61,185 nucleotides of DNA from DAISWL01 sp036826375 (GTDB lineage: Bacteria; Patescibacteriota; Saccharimonadia; Saccharimonadales; HK-STAS-PATE-42), in the NCBI GenBank assembly GCA_036826375.1, contig DAISWL010000003.1:1-61185 (forward strand). Direction: 5' to 3'. Below, piece by piece: positions 43,606 to 52,347 of this stretch; positions within the stretch are counted from its first letter, which is position 1; every line of letters starts with the position of its first letter. Made by a program: the position numbers and the translations under genes. A model generated the notes under the pieces. The model saw only the letters and a program-made list of their open reading frames with translations. It made no database searches and was not told the DNA's origin.

Positions 43606-45042
43606 TTAGGCTCCATCCGGTAAATCATTCTGAACCAAAATAACATCGCCGTTAGCCAAAAAAGATTGAATATTTTTCAAAAACTTAAGCGGATCTTCAA
43701 TAAACTCGGGTTTGGAATTGGGATTAAGCTGCAACATCGTATTAAAGATGATTTCGGTATTAGAGTTTTTAAACAGATAAATCCTATCAAAATTAGATTC
43801 TGCCAACAACTGTCCTATCTTTTTATGAACTGCTGTATTCTGTTCACCCTGAGCAATTAAACCAGGCGTGGCGTAAATTTTCCTCCCACCAACCTTAAGT
43901 TTAGTAAGAGTTTCAATCCCAGCCTCAATACCCTCGATGTTACCATTGTAGCCATCGTTGATCATAGTTGCACCGCCTAAACTAATTGGCTGCATCCTAG
44001 CCTCAAAAGCTTTAGTTTGAGCTATGGCCGCGGCGATATCGGCATCACTAAGCTTAAATTTTTTGGCCAGAACTGATATTAAACCAAGTGAGCCCGCCAT
44101 ATGCTGACCAAGTATTTTAGAATTAAGTTTAGTTGAACCTAGTTTAAAAGAAATCCCATTTATACTACTGGCATCTATTCTGCTGATTTTTTGCCCCAAC
44201 ACCAACTGGTCAGAATAACTGTTAGCAAATTTCAAGCGAGCATCTAGATGCTTCTTGAGTTGCTCGCTACCAGCGTTCCAAAAAACCTTTTCGGCATCTA
44301 CAAAATTTAATATCGAGCCCAACTCATCGGCTACGACATCTAAGTTTTTCATGGCATCAAGATGCGCCGGAGCCATTCCGGTTATAATGGCGTAATCGGG
44401 ATGCGTAACTGTAGCCATTTTAGCAATATCACTAGGATGTTCCTCCCCGTATTCAATAATTATGAAATCTTCATCGCCCTTTAAACTTAAGGCGAACCTG
44501 GCGTGGGCAATTTGAGTGTTCATGTTGCCAGGCGTGAACGCCACTTTGTATTTGCTGGCCAAAACTTGAGCGAGTAATTCTTTAACAGTGGTTTTGCCAT
44601 AGCTGCCTAAAACCGCAATTTTAATGGCAGATGTCTTTTTGAAGATGTCCTCCGCCCGCCTATTCATTCTGAACATCTTAGGCTTAATATAGAAGAATCT
44701 GAGCATAGATACCGTGGGCAGAAGTAAAATATATTCAATTAGCGGTGCCAGTAAAATTAAGATTGGCCCCACCGGAAACAATAAGTTTTTTAGTACTAAA
44801 AACAAACCCAGCAAGTTAAGTAGTATCCTTAAGATTATTAAAATTAACAGAATTATTTTAGCAACTACAGTTTTTTTGAGTTCTCCTCGGTAAGAAACTT
44901 GCCTAAAGTTAGGGAACTTCCAGTACCAAAAGCTAAACTTACCAATTTGATATTCTGACCGCTGCAACATATAAACAATAGCTTTTTCGTAAGATGCCGA
45001 ATAGAAGCTCAAAAATCTATTTAACATTGATAAACCTTTCAA
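43606..45042 (-). CDS. murF: MurF-like ligase with N-terminal membrane segments
   Basis: MurF adds D-Ala-D-Ala to the UDP-MurNAc-tripeptide. The 478-residue product has the P-loop GSYGKTTVKELL, the NDGYNGN motif and the C-terminal ligase domain. Instead of the usual soluble N-terminal UDP-binding domain, residues about 45-115 form two or more hydrophobic helices (ILLILIILRILLNLLGLFLV and ILILLAPLIEYILLL). Membrane anchoring is thus likely. It overlaps the hydrolase gene by 26 nt; an internal ATG at 45027 is a possible alternative start. Confidence 0.92.
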   Translation of the reverse strand: MKGLSMLNRFLSFYSASYEKAIVYMLQRSEYQIGKFSFWYWKFPNFRQVSYRGELKKTVVAKIILLILIILRILLNLLGLFLVLKNLLFPVGPILILLAPLIEYILLLPTVSMLRFFYIKPKMFRMNRRAEDIFKKTSAIKIAVLGSYGKTTVKELLAQVLASKYKVAFTPGNMNTQIAHARFALSLKGDEDFIIIEYGEEHPSDIAKMATVTHPDYAIITGMAPAHLDAMKNLDVVADELGSILNFVDAEKVFWNAGSEQLKKHLDARLKFANSYSDQLVLGQKISRIDASSINGISFKLGSTKLNSKILGQHMAGSLGLISVLAKKFKLSDADIAAAIAQTKAFEARMQPISLGGATMINDGYNGNIEGIEAGIETLTKLKVGGRKIYATPGLIAQGEQNTAVHKKIGQLLAESNFDRIYLFKNSNTEIIFNTMLQLNPNSKPEFIEDPLKFLKNIQSFLANGDVILVQNDLPDGA

Positions 45043-45790
45043 TTAAATTTAGTGTTTTTTCAGGCTGATCCAAAAAGACGTAGTGTCCAGCGCCGCTAAT
45101 AATATTAAGCTTAGCGTTTTGAATCTCTGAGGCTAGTATTTCCCCGAACTGAGGCGGTGTATCTGTATCATCTTCACCATAAATAATTAAGGTGGGTATC
45201 TTAATTTTACCAGCCAAATTTTGGATGTCCTCCTCCACCACTTTTCGGAAGGTTTGCTCTAATGCCGGATTATCCAAAGCCTCGCTACCAGCTGCTTGGT
45301 ACAGTTTTCGCTTAAGTTTATTTTGTAAAGAAGCGGGCAAAACGGATGTAGCCGCTGAGCCAACTTTGGCCACTAACTTAAAAATATTCTTTTTGGTTTT
45401 TTGTTGATTGCGAATCCCAGCTGAGCCAACCAATATTAATTTACTAAGCTTAAGGTTCTTGGTTGTAAGTTGATCGGATGCTATTTTGATAGCTAAAGTT
45501 CCTCCGTTACTATGGCCCAGAATAACATCTAACTTTTGCAAATTAAGCTTAAGCAAAAATGCCAGAATGAAATTTTTATAGTTATCAAGATCCCAAATTT
45601 GTTGAGGAGCCTCGCTTTTGCCCATGCCTGGTAAATCTAAACTTATTATTTTAAATTTTGAAGATAATTCGCCAGTTAAACTACTAAAAGCTTGGGAGCT
45701 AGATCCCCACCCGTGCAATAACAATAGGGTTTTGGATCCTGAACCTGAAATCTGATAATTAGTTAAAATATTGTTGACGATGATTTGCAT
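45017..45790 (-). CDS. Alpha/beta hydrolase
   Basis: The 257-residue product has the oxyanion region LLHGWGSS, the nucleophile elbow LGHSNGG, and an Asp in GEDDTDTPP with a C-terminal GAGHYVFLDQPE. Family members cleave esters, amides or C-C bonds; the substrate is unknown. The gene overlaps the start of murF by 26 nt, so the two are coupled and an envelope role is possible. Confidence 0.93.
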   Translation of the reverse strand: MQIIVNNILTNYQISGSGSKTLLLLHGWGSSSQAFSSLTGELSSKFKIISLDLPGMGKSEAPQQIWDLDNYKNFILAFLLKLNLQKLDVILGHSNGGTLAIKIASDQLTTKNLKLSKLILVGSAGIRNQQKTKKNIFKLVAKVGSAATSVLPASLQNKLKRKLYQAAGSEALDNPALEQTFRKVVEEDIQNLAGKIKIPTLIIYGEDDTDTPPQFGEILASEIQNAKLNIISGAGHYVFLDQPEKTLNLIERFINVK

Positions 45791-45813
45791 TACTTTAAGT
45801 ATTCTAACATTTT

Positions 45814-46134
45814 TTAGGCTAGATGCAGATGCTCCGCAAAATTTATAATCTGATGATTGTCATTAAACTTAAGGCCTTCATCTTCTAGTAACTGCTTTTG
45901 AAGATCTCGCCCCCCGCCAGGAAATCCTTCAGCAAGGGAACCATCTTTTTTAACTACTCGGTGCCAGGGTAAATCTGGCGGGCCAAAGTGGGCGATGCCG
46001 CCCACAATTCTCGGTGCTTTTGGATTCCCAGCCAGCGCGGCAATTTGACCGTAAGTCATAACTTTACCGTGTGGGATATCGGCTACCAGCTGGTAAACTT
46101 TATTAGCGAAATTAAGCTTAGTGTTTTTGTGCAT
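45814..46134 (-). CDS. Alkyltransferase-like protein (ATL)
   Basis: ATLs bind O6-alkylguanine and hand it to nucleotide excision repair. The 106-residue product matches the MGMT DNA-binding domain (GKVMTYGQIAALAGNPKAPR, IVGGIAHFG). The nucleophile position reads PWHRV, so the Cys of PCHRV is replaced by Trp57, the known ATL signature. uvrA in this window is a plausible partner. Confidence 0.92.
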   Translation of the reverse strand: MHKNTKLNFANKVYQLVADIPHGKVMTYGQIAALAGNPKAPRIVGGIAHFGPPDLPWHRVVKKDGSLAEGFPGGGRDLQKQLLEDEGLKFNDNHQIINFAEHLHLA

Positions 46135-46146
46135 AATACTTGAAAT

Positions 46147-46410
46147 CTAAAAACCTCTATAAACTTCTCGACGATGACCAACTGCTACAACTAAAATTAC
46201 TAATCTATCATTTTCTATTTTATAAATAACCCGGTAATTTCCTATTCTGATTCGATAGTAACTGTTTAGCCCCGCTAACTTTTTACTGCCCACCGGCAGC
46301 GGGTTAGCAGCCAAATTGCTAATCTTAACGGCGATACGATTTCTATCTTGGGCGCTAATTTTTAGTAATTCTTTAGATGCAGTTTTGTTAAATTCTATTT
46401 GGTACTGCAC
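46147..46410 (-). CDS. RelE/ParE-family toxin
   Basis: The 87-residue product has the family fold signature: IEFNKTASKELLKI at the start, LAGLNSYYRIRIGNYRVIYKI in the middle and VGHRREVY at the end. RelE toxins cleave ribosome-bound mRNA. It follows the antitoxin gene by 7 nt. Confidence 0.92.
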   Translation of the reverse strand: MQYQIEFNKTASKELLKISAQDRNRIAVKISNLAANPLPVGSKKLAGLNSYYRIRIGNYRVIYKIENDRLVILVVAVGHRREVYRGF

Positions 46411-46417
46411 TTGTTTT

Positions 46418-46663
46418 TTAGCTCTGTTTTAGAATATCGTTATGATAACTTAAACCGCACTCTTCTAGGACATCCTTAAAAGCTACGGTCTCTTCGCCTT
46501 CACGTTTAAACGCTTCATTGGCATCATATAGATCTTCCATATGACCAAGGAGGTTATTTATTATACTAGAAACTGAGTTGCCGGTATCGGCAGCGCTGAG
46601 TTTTAAGGCCCTCTTAAGTTTAGGATCTAAATAGATAGTGGTTTTGGCGGTTAATTTTGTCAT
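46418..46663 (-). CDS. RelB-like antitoxin with ribbon-helix-helix N-terminus
   Basis: The 81-residue product starts with KTTIYLDPKLKRALKLSAAD and SVSSIINNLL, a ribbon-helix-helix DNA-binding pattern. An acidic C-terminal tail follows that would wrap the toxin. It precedes the RelE-type gene. A palindrome lies just upstream. Confidence 0.88.
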   Translation of the reverse strand: MTKLTAKTTIYLDPKLKRALKLSAADTGNSVSSIINNLLGHMEDLYDANEAFKREGEETVAFKDVLEECGLSYHNDILKQS

Positions 46664-46671
46664 AGTGCCAT

Positions 46672-46683
46672 TATAGCGCTATA
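46672..46683. promoter_or_regulatory. Candidate RelB operator
   Basis: TATAGCGCTATA is a perfect 12-bp palindrome 8 nt upstream of the antitoxin start. TCATGA and GACGTC dyads follow. Toxin-antitoxin operons of this type are usually self-repressed at such sites. Confidence 0.45.
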
Positions 46684-46707
46684 GCGTCATGACGTCAATT
46701 CTAGGGT

Positions 46708-48477
46708 CTAGCCATTAAACTTAAGCATCCAATTTGCTAGTTCCGTGAGAGGTATTTTATCTTCTTTAGTTTCTGCTCCATCGAAGTATCTGAGTGAAAC
46801 TGTCTGGGCTTCTTCATCTTTAGGCCCAACAATAATTATTACTGGGATTTTTAGTTCTTCAGCAGATTTTATCTTCTTACCTAAGTTTTCTTTACGTAGA
46901 TCTGCAGAAAAACGCAATTCATTGAATTTAAGTGGCTGCATTAAAACTACATTGGATAGAACATCTTGAACTCGTTTGACGTAATCATTAACTTTATCAT
47001 TGACTGTAACTATTCTGATCTGTTCTGGAGCGAGCCAAAACGGGAAGTGGCCTGCAGTTTTTTCGATCAGCATAACTAAGAATCTCTCTAGTGAGCCTAA
47101 TATTGCCCTGTGAACCATTATGGGTGTCTGTTGTTGTCCATTTTTATCAATATACACCATTTCAAAACGCTTTGGGGTAGCAAAATCAAGCTGGATTGTA
47201 GCTAATTGAGTTTCCTGACCAGTAACAGTTTTATACATGAAATCTAGCTTAGGCCCATAAAGCGCTGCCTCACCCTCCATAGGAATGGCGTTAAGATTTC
47301 TTTTTGCTGCTATCTCTCTTAGGGTAGATTCCGCTACTTGCCAATCCTTATCATCGCCGATATAGGCTTCAGGCTTATTGGGGTCCCGAAGTGAGAGCGA
47401 GACCCAGTGATCACCGTAAATCCCAAGCGCCGTATGAACTTCTTTTATTATACTAAGGAAAGATTCAATAACTTCTTCGATATTATCTGGTGCTAGAAAT
47501 ATATGTCCATCATCAACAGATATAGCTCGAACTCTTTGTAAACCACCTATTTGACCTGGCTTTTCATCTCTGTATTGCATGGTAACTTCGGAATAATGTA
47601 TTGGTAAATCTTTATAGCTTCTAGGGTTAGATTTAAAAATCTGTATATGATGGGGGCAATTAACTGGCTTCATCACAAAATCTATATCATAATGGCTTTC
47701 AACATTGAAGAGCTCACCACCAAACTTCTGAGCGTGCCCAGATATTTCGTAAAGCTCTTTTCTAGCAATGTGTGGAATCTGAACCTCTTGCGAGCCATTT
47801 TTAGCGCCAACCTGCCGCATCAACTCAATTAAGAGCCTCCTGAGGGTTGTTCCTCTCGGTGTAAATAACGGCAACCCTGGGCCGACTAAATCTGAAAAAG
47901 TGAATAAATCCAGCTCTTTGCCTAATTTGCGATGATCTCTTTCTCTGGCCATTTCTTGCTGTTTTAGGTATTCATCTAACTTTAGTTTTGTTTCAAAAGC
48001 TACACCGTAAATTCTAGTTAACATGATGTTTTTTTCATCACCCCGCCAATAAGCTCCAGCTGTTTTAGTTAGATGAAAACTAGCTGAATCTATTAAGCTT
48101 AAGTTATCGGCGTGGCCGCCTTTGCATAAATCATCAAAACCGCCCATAGTGTAAACCGTTAGAGTTTTACCGCCTTCGGCAAATTCTTCAGCCAGTTCAA
48201 TTTTGTATTTGTTATCTGCAAAAATTTCTTTAGCTTGAGCCAAACTTACTTCTTGCTTTTTAACATCTGTCCAGGCCTTAAGCTTAGCCCGCATTGCTTC
48301 TTCAATTTTGGGCAGGTCATCTTCACTGATTTTGCCTTTGATTTCGAAATCTTGGTAGAAACCGTTTTCTATAATTGGGCCGATGGCGTTTTGGCTTCCG
48401 GGAAATAACTCTTTAACTGTTTGGGCTAGCAAGTGAGCTAAGCTGTGGCGAACGCCTTCTATTGATTGATCTTTCAT
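46708..48477 (-). CDS. thrS: Threonyl-tRNA synthetase lacking the TGS domain
   Basis: ThrRS charges tRNA-Thr. The 589-residue product begins directly with the editing domain (RHSLAHLLAQTVKELFPG, GHADNLSLID). The class II core follows with motif 2 in VTMQYRDEKPGQIGGLQRVR and motif 3 in HRAILGSLERF, and then the anticodon domain. The N-terminal TGS domain of typical 640-residue ThrRS is absent. Confidence 0.97.
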   Translation of the reverse strand: MKDQSIEGVRHSLAHLLAQTVKELFPGSQNAIGPIIENGFYQDFEIKGKISEDDLPKIEEAMRAKLKAWTDVKKQEVSLAQAKEIFADNKYKIELAEEFAEGGKTLTVYTMGGFDDLCKGGHADNLSLIDSASFHLTKTAGAYWRGDEKNIMLTRIYGVAFETKLKLDEYLKQQEMARERDHRKLGKELDLFTFSDLVGPGLPLFTPRGTTLRRLLIELMRQVGAKNGSQEVQIPHIARKELYEISGHAQKFGGELFNVESHYDIDFVMKPVNCPHHIQIFKSNPRSYKDLPIHYSEVTMQYRDEKPGQIGGLQRVRAISVDDGHIFLAPDNIEEVIESFLSIIKEVHTALGIYGDHWVSLSLRDPNKPEAYIGDDKDWQVAESTLREIAAKRNLNAIPMEGEAALYGPKLDFMYKTVTGQETQLATIQLDFATPKRFEMVYIDKNGQQQTPIMVHRAILGSLERFLVMLIEKTAGHFPFWLAPEQIRIVTVNDKVNDYVKRVQDVLSNVVLMQPLKFNELRFSADLRKENLGKKIKSAEELKIPVIIIVGPKDEEAQTVSLRYFDGAETKEDKIPLTELANWMLKFNG

Positions 48478-48938
48478 TTTAGAAACCTTTCTTAAACTAT
48501 AAAACTTATTAATATCTTTTTTGGGAAAATTATATTAACCCCTAAGGGTCGTTATGGAGTTAAACTTAAGTTTGGTGGCTATAAAATAATTCATTAAGCT
48601 TAATTATAACATGAGCTTTACGGGGAATCTAACTGCTTGAGCGCTAAAAGAATAGCGAAGTTATAGCCTCACCCTGGCTGGATCAAAGATCCAACCTGTC
48701 CCTCTCCTGAAAGAGAGGGATGTCAGCGACTAACTGTAAGTTTAGCGTACTTCTCTTTGATTTAATCTTAATTCAAGATTATTGATTCTTGCATCTTAAT
48801 TCTTAATTATCCTCCCATAGATTAAGCCATCGGCATTCTCAACTTCATTTACCTGCTATAATATAACCATCCTTAAGCAGAAGTTCTGAGGTCGTCTTTT
48901 GGTGTTAAGTAGTAGAAATTATGAAGATATAAAAATTA
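48478..48938. other. Intergenic region between thrS and radA (about 460 bp)
   Basis: No gene is supported. It holds TAAGYTTA words (about 48565, 48595, 48740), a hairpin TGGATC/GATCCA (48679-48693), an 8-bp stem TCCCTCTC/GAGAGGGA (48699-48720), and the radA promoter near 48854. Confidence 0.6.
48854..48862 (+). promoter_or_regulatory. Extended -10 promoter of radA
   Basis: TGCTATAAT is a perfect extended -10, the same TGnTATAAT form as before metG. It lies 77 nt upstream of the radA start. Confidence 0.5.
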
Positions 48939-50279
48939 ATGGCAAAAAATAAAACTTATTATGTTTGTGAAGATTGCGGAGCCGAACACGGTAAGTGGTC
49001 GGGCAAATGCGAAACTTGTGGAGCTTGGAACAGCTTAAAAGAGTTTCATCCTGCCAAATTAAACTTAAGCGGGAAAAGTTTTCAGGGCTCAGTTTTAGAT
49101 CCTCGGCAAAATCAAGGTTTAGAGCAACAATCAACCGGATTCAAATCTGGAATTGTTTTTTTAGATTCCGTGCTGGGCGGACAGATTGTTGCTGGGTCGG
49201 TCATCTTATTGGCCGGTCAACCGGGGATGGGGAAATCTACCCTGCTAACCCAACTTATTGCATCGATTTCCACTCAGCAAGAAACGCTTTATGTTAGCGC
49301 TGAGGAAAGTGTAAATCAGGTTAATTCTAGAATTAGTCGCTTGAATGGAGAAAGTGCTAATCTTAATTTAGTACATTCCACCAGCGTTGAAGATATTGTA
49401 GCCACAATTGCCAGCAAAAAATTTAAGCTTATTATTATAGATTCAATTCAAACTATTACCAACCAAGAGGTTAGTGGTATGCCCGGAAGCGTATCGCAAA
49501 TTACTAGCTCTACAGCCGCCATTGTGAATGCTGCAAAAAATTCAGATACAGCAATAATTTTAGTTGGTCACGTTACTAAAGAAGGCAACATCGCCGGGCC
49601 AAAATTATTAGAGCATTTAGTAGATGTAGTTTTGTACCTTGATGGCGAGCGTACTGATGGCTTTAAGTTTTTGCGCGGAATTAAAAACAGATACGGATCC
49701 ACAAACGAAGTTGCAGTTCTGGAGATGGATTCTGAGGGCTTAAAGGAGGTTTTGAACCCTTCAGCTGCTTTATTGGAAGAAAGGCAAGCTAGCGATGGCA
49801 GTATAATTTTTGCCGGAATTGAAGGCAATCGTCCGATTCTGATTGAGGTTCAAGCTCTGGTGCATAAAACCAGCTTCGGCTATCCTAAAAGAACCGCCAG
49901 CGGGTTCGATTTAAACCGTTTGCAGCTTTTAGCGGCAGTGATTTCCAGAAGAACTAAACTTAATTTAAGTGAATACGATATTTACATCAACTTTGTTGGC
50001 GGATTCAAGGTTAATGAGCCTGCGGCAGATTTAGCCGTAGCCATGGCCATTGCCAGTGCCGCCAGCGGAAAAGAACTACCCGATGATTTAGTGGTTTTTG
50101 GAGAAGTTGGTTTAAGTGGAGAAATCAGGCGAGCCGGCAACGCTGAAAAAAGAATAGCTGAAGCCAAAAAGATGGGCTTCAAAGCTGCGGTTGGCCCGGC
50201 ATCTAATGCCAAAAAAGATGCAAAGTTTATTAGGCCCGTCAAAAATATTCGCGAAGCCTTCATACAATACTTAGAATAA
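48939..50279 (+). CDS. radA: DNA repair protein RadA (Sms)
   Basis: RadA is a RecA-like helicase that drives branch migration in recombination and natural transformation. The 446-residue product has the N-terminal four-Cys zinc finger (YVCEDCGAEHGKWSGKCETC), the Walker A GQPGMGKSTLL, the RadA-specific KNRYGSTNE, and a C-terminal Lon-like domain. Length is normal. Confidence 0.97.
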   Translation: MAKNKTYYVCEDCGAEHGKWSGKCETCGAWNSLKEFHPAKLNLSGKSFQGSVLDPRQNQGLEQQSTGFKSGIVFLDSVLGGQIVAGSVILLAGQPGMGKSTLLTQLIASISTQQETLYVSAEESVNQVNSRISRLNGESANLNLVHSTSVEDIVATIASKKFKLIIIDSIQTITNQEVSGMPGSVSQITSSTAAIVNAAKNSDTAIILVGHVTKEGNIAGPKLLEHLVDVVLYLDGERTDGFKFLRGIKNRYGSTNEVAVLEMDSEGLKEVLNPSAALLEERQASDGSIIFAGIEGNRPILIEVQALVHKTSFGYPKRTASGFDLNRLQLLAAVISRRTKLNLSEYDIYINFVGGFKVNEPAADLAVAMAIASAASGKELPDDLVVFGEVGLSGEIRRAGNAEKRIAEAKKMGFKAAVGPASNAKKDAKFIRPVKNIREAFIQYLE

Positions 50280-50297
50280 AAATTCAAAGCGCAAGTC

Positions 50298-50330
50298 ATC
50301 CTGTCCGCTGGCTGGCGGATGATTCAGGAT
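50298..50330. repeat. Nested hairpin after radA
   Basis: Outer arms ATCCTG/CAGGAT (50298-50303 with 50325-50330) enclose TCCGC/GCGGA (50304-50308 with 50315-50319). No T-run follows. Confidence 0.5.
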
Positions 50331-50375
50331 CCCACCAAGATATTATAATTATTACTCAAAAAGAGAAGGAGAGAA

Positions 50376-51206
50376 ATGTTTAGAAAAAATAATCAAATTA
50401 AAGATCAGCTAGTGGTAGATACCAGCGGGCTGATGGATGGTCGCATCCAAAAAATATTAAACTTAGGTTTTTTAAATTACGAAATTTTAATACCCAAGTT
50501 TGTGGTTCTAGAACTTCAAACAGTGGCAGATAAAAGTGATAAAATCCGCCGCGACAGGGCTAGAGATGCCTTAAGCTTAGCTGGCGAGATGATAAAATCT
50601 GGCCAAGCTCATCTATTTGAGCAGAATTTAGTTAAGCCCGATGAAGTTGATAATATGCTAATTGAACTGAGCCGAAAACTTAAGGCTAAGCTCTACACCA
50701 CCGATGCCAACCTCCAGCGTGTAGCAGAAATTCAAAGTGTTAGAGTGCTGAATCCTAACGAGCTAATTCATGGCATTAAACTTAATTTCGTACCGGGTGA
50801 AAACATTAAACTTAAGCTTAGCGATAGAGGTCAAGAGAAGAATCAGGCAGTTGGCTATATTAATGGCGTTATGATTGTAGTTAAAGATGCTATCGCTAAA
50901 ATCGGTCAGACTGTTGAAGTTAAAATCTCTAACTTAATAGAAACTGAAAACGGACATATAGTTTTTGGAGAGCTGATCAATACTAAAATGATTTCGCCCA
51001 CCAAACCCAATAAGAGTTTAGCTCCAATTAGAAAATCACCGAATAAAAGTAATATGGTTAAACCTGGTAGAACTGGAGCGGTTAAGAATAACAGCAACTC
51101 CCCAGCTAGATTCAAAAAGCCGAACCACAACAATAGAAGGCCCCACAGAGAAACGCCTGAAGATAAGATGTTGGCCTCAATTGAACAATTCGGAGATGAA
51201 GTTTAA
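50376..51206 (+). CDS. PIN-TRAM domain protein (YacL-like)
   Basis: The 276-residue product has a PIN nuclease domain with acidic residues in VVDTSGLMDGR, LELQTVADKSD and TTDANLQRVA. A TRAM-type RNA-binding domain follows (about 150-205, GYINGVMIVVKDA). The basic Asn/Lys/Pro-rich tail adds about 60 residues. Unlike YacL it has no N-terminal membrane helices. It follows radA, a common pairing in many bacteria. Confidence 0.9.
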   Translation: MFRKNNQIKDQLVVDTSGLMDGRIQKILNLGFLNYEILIPKFVVLELQTVADKSDKIRRDRARDALSLAGEMIKSGQAHLFEQNLVKPDEVDNMLIELSRKLKAKLYTTDANLQRVAEIQSVRVLNPNELIHGIKLNFVPGENIKLKLSDRGQEKNQAVGYINGVMIVVKDAIAKIGQTVEVKISNLIETENGHIVFGELINTKMISPTKPNKSLAPIRKSPNKSNMVKPGRTGAVKNNSNSPARFKKPNHNNRRPHRETPEDKMLASIEQFGDEV

Positions 51207-51241
51207 GATGCTAAAAAGCAACTCGATGTTATAATTAAGAT

Positions 51242-51457
51242 ATGAATAGATCCTTAGCCTTAAGCTTAATAGTTGTTTGTATCATCTACCTAATTAACCC
51301 CACCCTTGGGGTTTTCGAACTAATACCAGATAACCTCCCGATTGTTGGCAATATAGATGAGGTTTTTGTATCAGGCTTACTGCTAAGCTTAATCAATTTT
51401 TTAAGAACAGGTGAATTTAAGTTACTAAAGCAAAACCGGGGTGGAAAAGAAAAATGA
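51242..51457 (+). CDS. DUF1232-like small membrane protein
   Basis: The 71-residue product has two hydrophobic segments around the motif LIPDNLPIVGNIDE, the pattern of DUF1232/YkvA proteins (pDxxPvvGxxDd). It ends in TGA, direct evidence that TGA is a stop here. Function is unknown. Confidence 0.8.
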   Translation: MNRSLALSLIVVCIIYLINPTLGVFELIPDNLPIVGNIDEVFVSGLLLSLINFLRTGEFKLLKQNRGGKEK

Positions 51458-51659
51458 CGTATTCAGTGGTGCCATAAAGTAGGCGCCGACACTTTCCAAC
51501 CAGATAGACTGTATAGATTTAGTGAAAACAGTAATTTGGAATGGAGGCAAATGGTTTTTTTGTTACTTTTTTGTCCATAAACAAAAATAGTAAGTATTAA
51601 GCTGCCCTAATACACAAAGTTCGAAGAATTGTTAAGCTTAATCTAAACCTAAGCACAGA

Positions 51660-52340
51660 TTACCACTCTATTTCATCTTTATCCATAAGTTTAAGATATC
51701 GATTTGCCTGCACAAAATGCCCGCAGCCGAAAAATCCGCTATGAGCTGAAAATGGCGAAGGGTGCGGAGACGTTAAAATTAAATGCTTGTTAGCATCTAT
51801 TAAACTTAATTTTTGTTTGGCGTAATTACCCCATAGCATAAAAACTAAGCCAGATTTAGATCCGGAAAGCTGAGAGATAATGTGATCGGTGAAATCCTCC
51901 CAGCCTTTTTTAGCATGAGAACCCGGTTTACCAGCTTCTACCGTTAAAACTGAATTGAGGAGCAAAACCCCCTGCTCGGCCCAACAGCTTAAATCTCCAT
52001 TAAACTTATGCTCGGCGGCGGATTTGTGGCCTAGTTCAGATTCTAATTCTTTGAAAATATTTTGCAAACTTGGAGGATTTTTAATGCTAGCCGGAACTGA
52101 AAAGCTGAGCCCCATCGCTTGACCCGGGCCGTGGTATGGATCTTGCCCTAAAATAACCACCTTAACTTGATCTGGCGAGGTTAAGTTTAAGGCATTAAAG
52201 ATGTTTTTAGGATGCGGATAAATTTTTTTACTAGAAAGATATTCTGAGCGCACGAAATCTGCGGTAGCCTTAAACTGGTCTGAATCTAAATAATTCGCCA
52301 GAAGCTGCTTCCACCGATTATTAAGTTTAACTTCTGTCAT
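51660..52340 (-). CDS. ung: Uracil-DNA glycosylase (family 1)
   Basis: Ung removes uracil from DNA. The 226-residue product has the water-activating GQDPYHGPGQAMGLSFSV motif and the HPSPFSAHSGFFGCGHF leucine-loop region. Length is normal. It precedes no obvious operon partner except the TauE-like gene 7 nt upstream. Confidence 0.97.
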   Translation of the reverse strand: MTEVKLNNRWKQLLANYLDSDQFKATADFVRSEYLSSKKIYPHPKNIFNALNLTSPDQVKVVILGQDPYHGPGQAMGLSFSVPASIKNPPSLQNIFKELESELGHKSAAEHKFNGDLSCWAEQGVLLLNSVLTVEAGKPGSHAKKGWEDFTDHIISQLSGSKSGLVFMLWGNYAKQKLSLIDANKHLILTSPHPSPFSAHSGFFGCGHFVQANRYLKLMDKDEIEW

Positions 52341-52347
52341 AAAAAAC

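Noticed and set aside
51455..51457. TGA read as glycine as in Gracilibacteria/Absconditabacteria
   Set aside because: TGA acts as a stop here, and no gene has in-frame TGA at conserved Gly positions.
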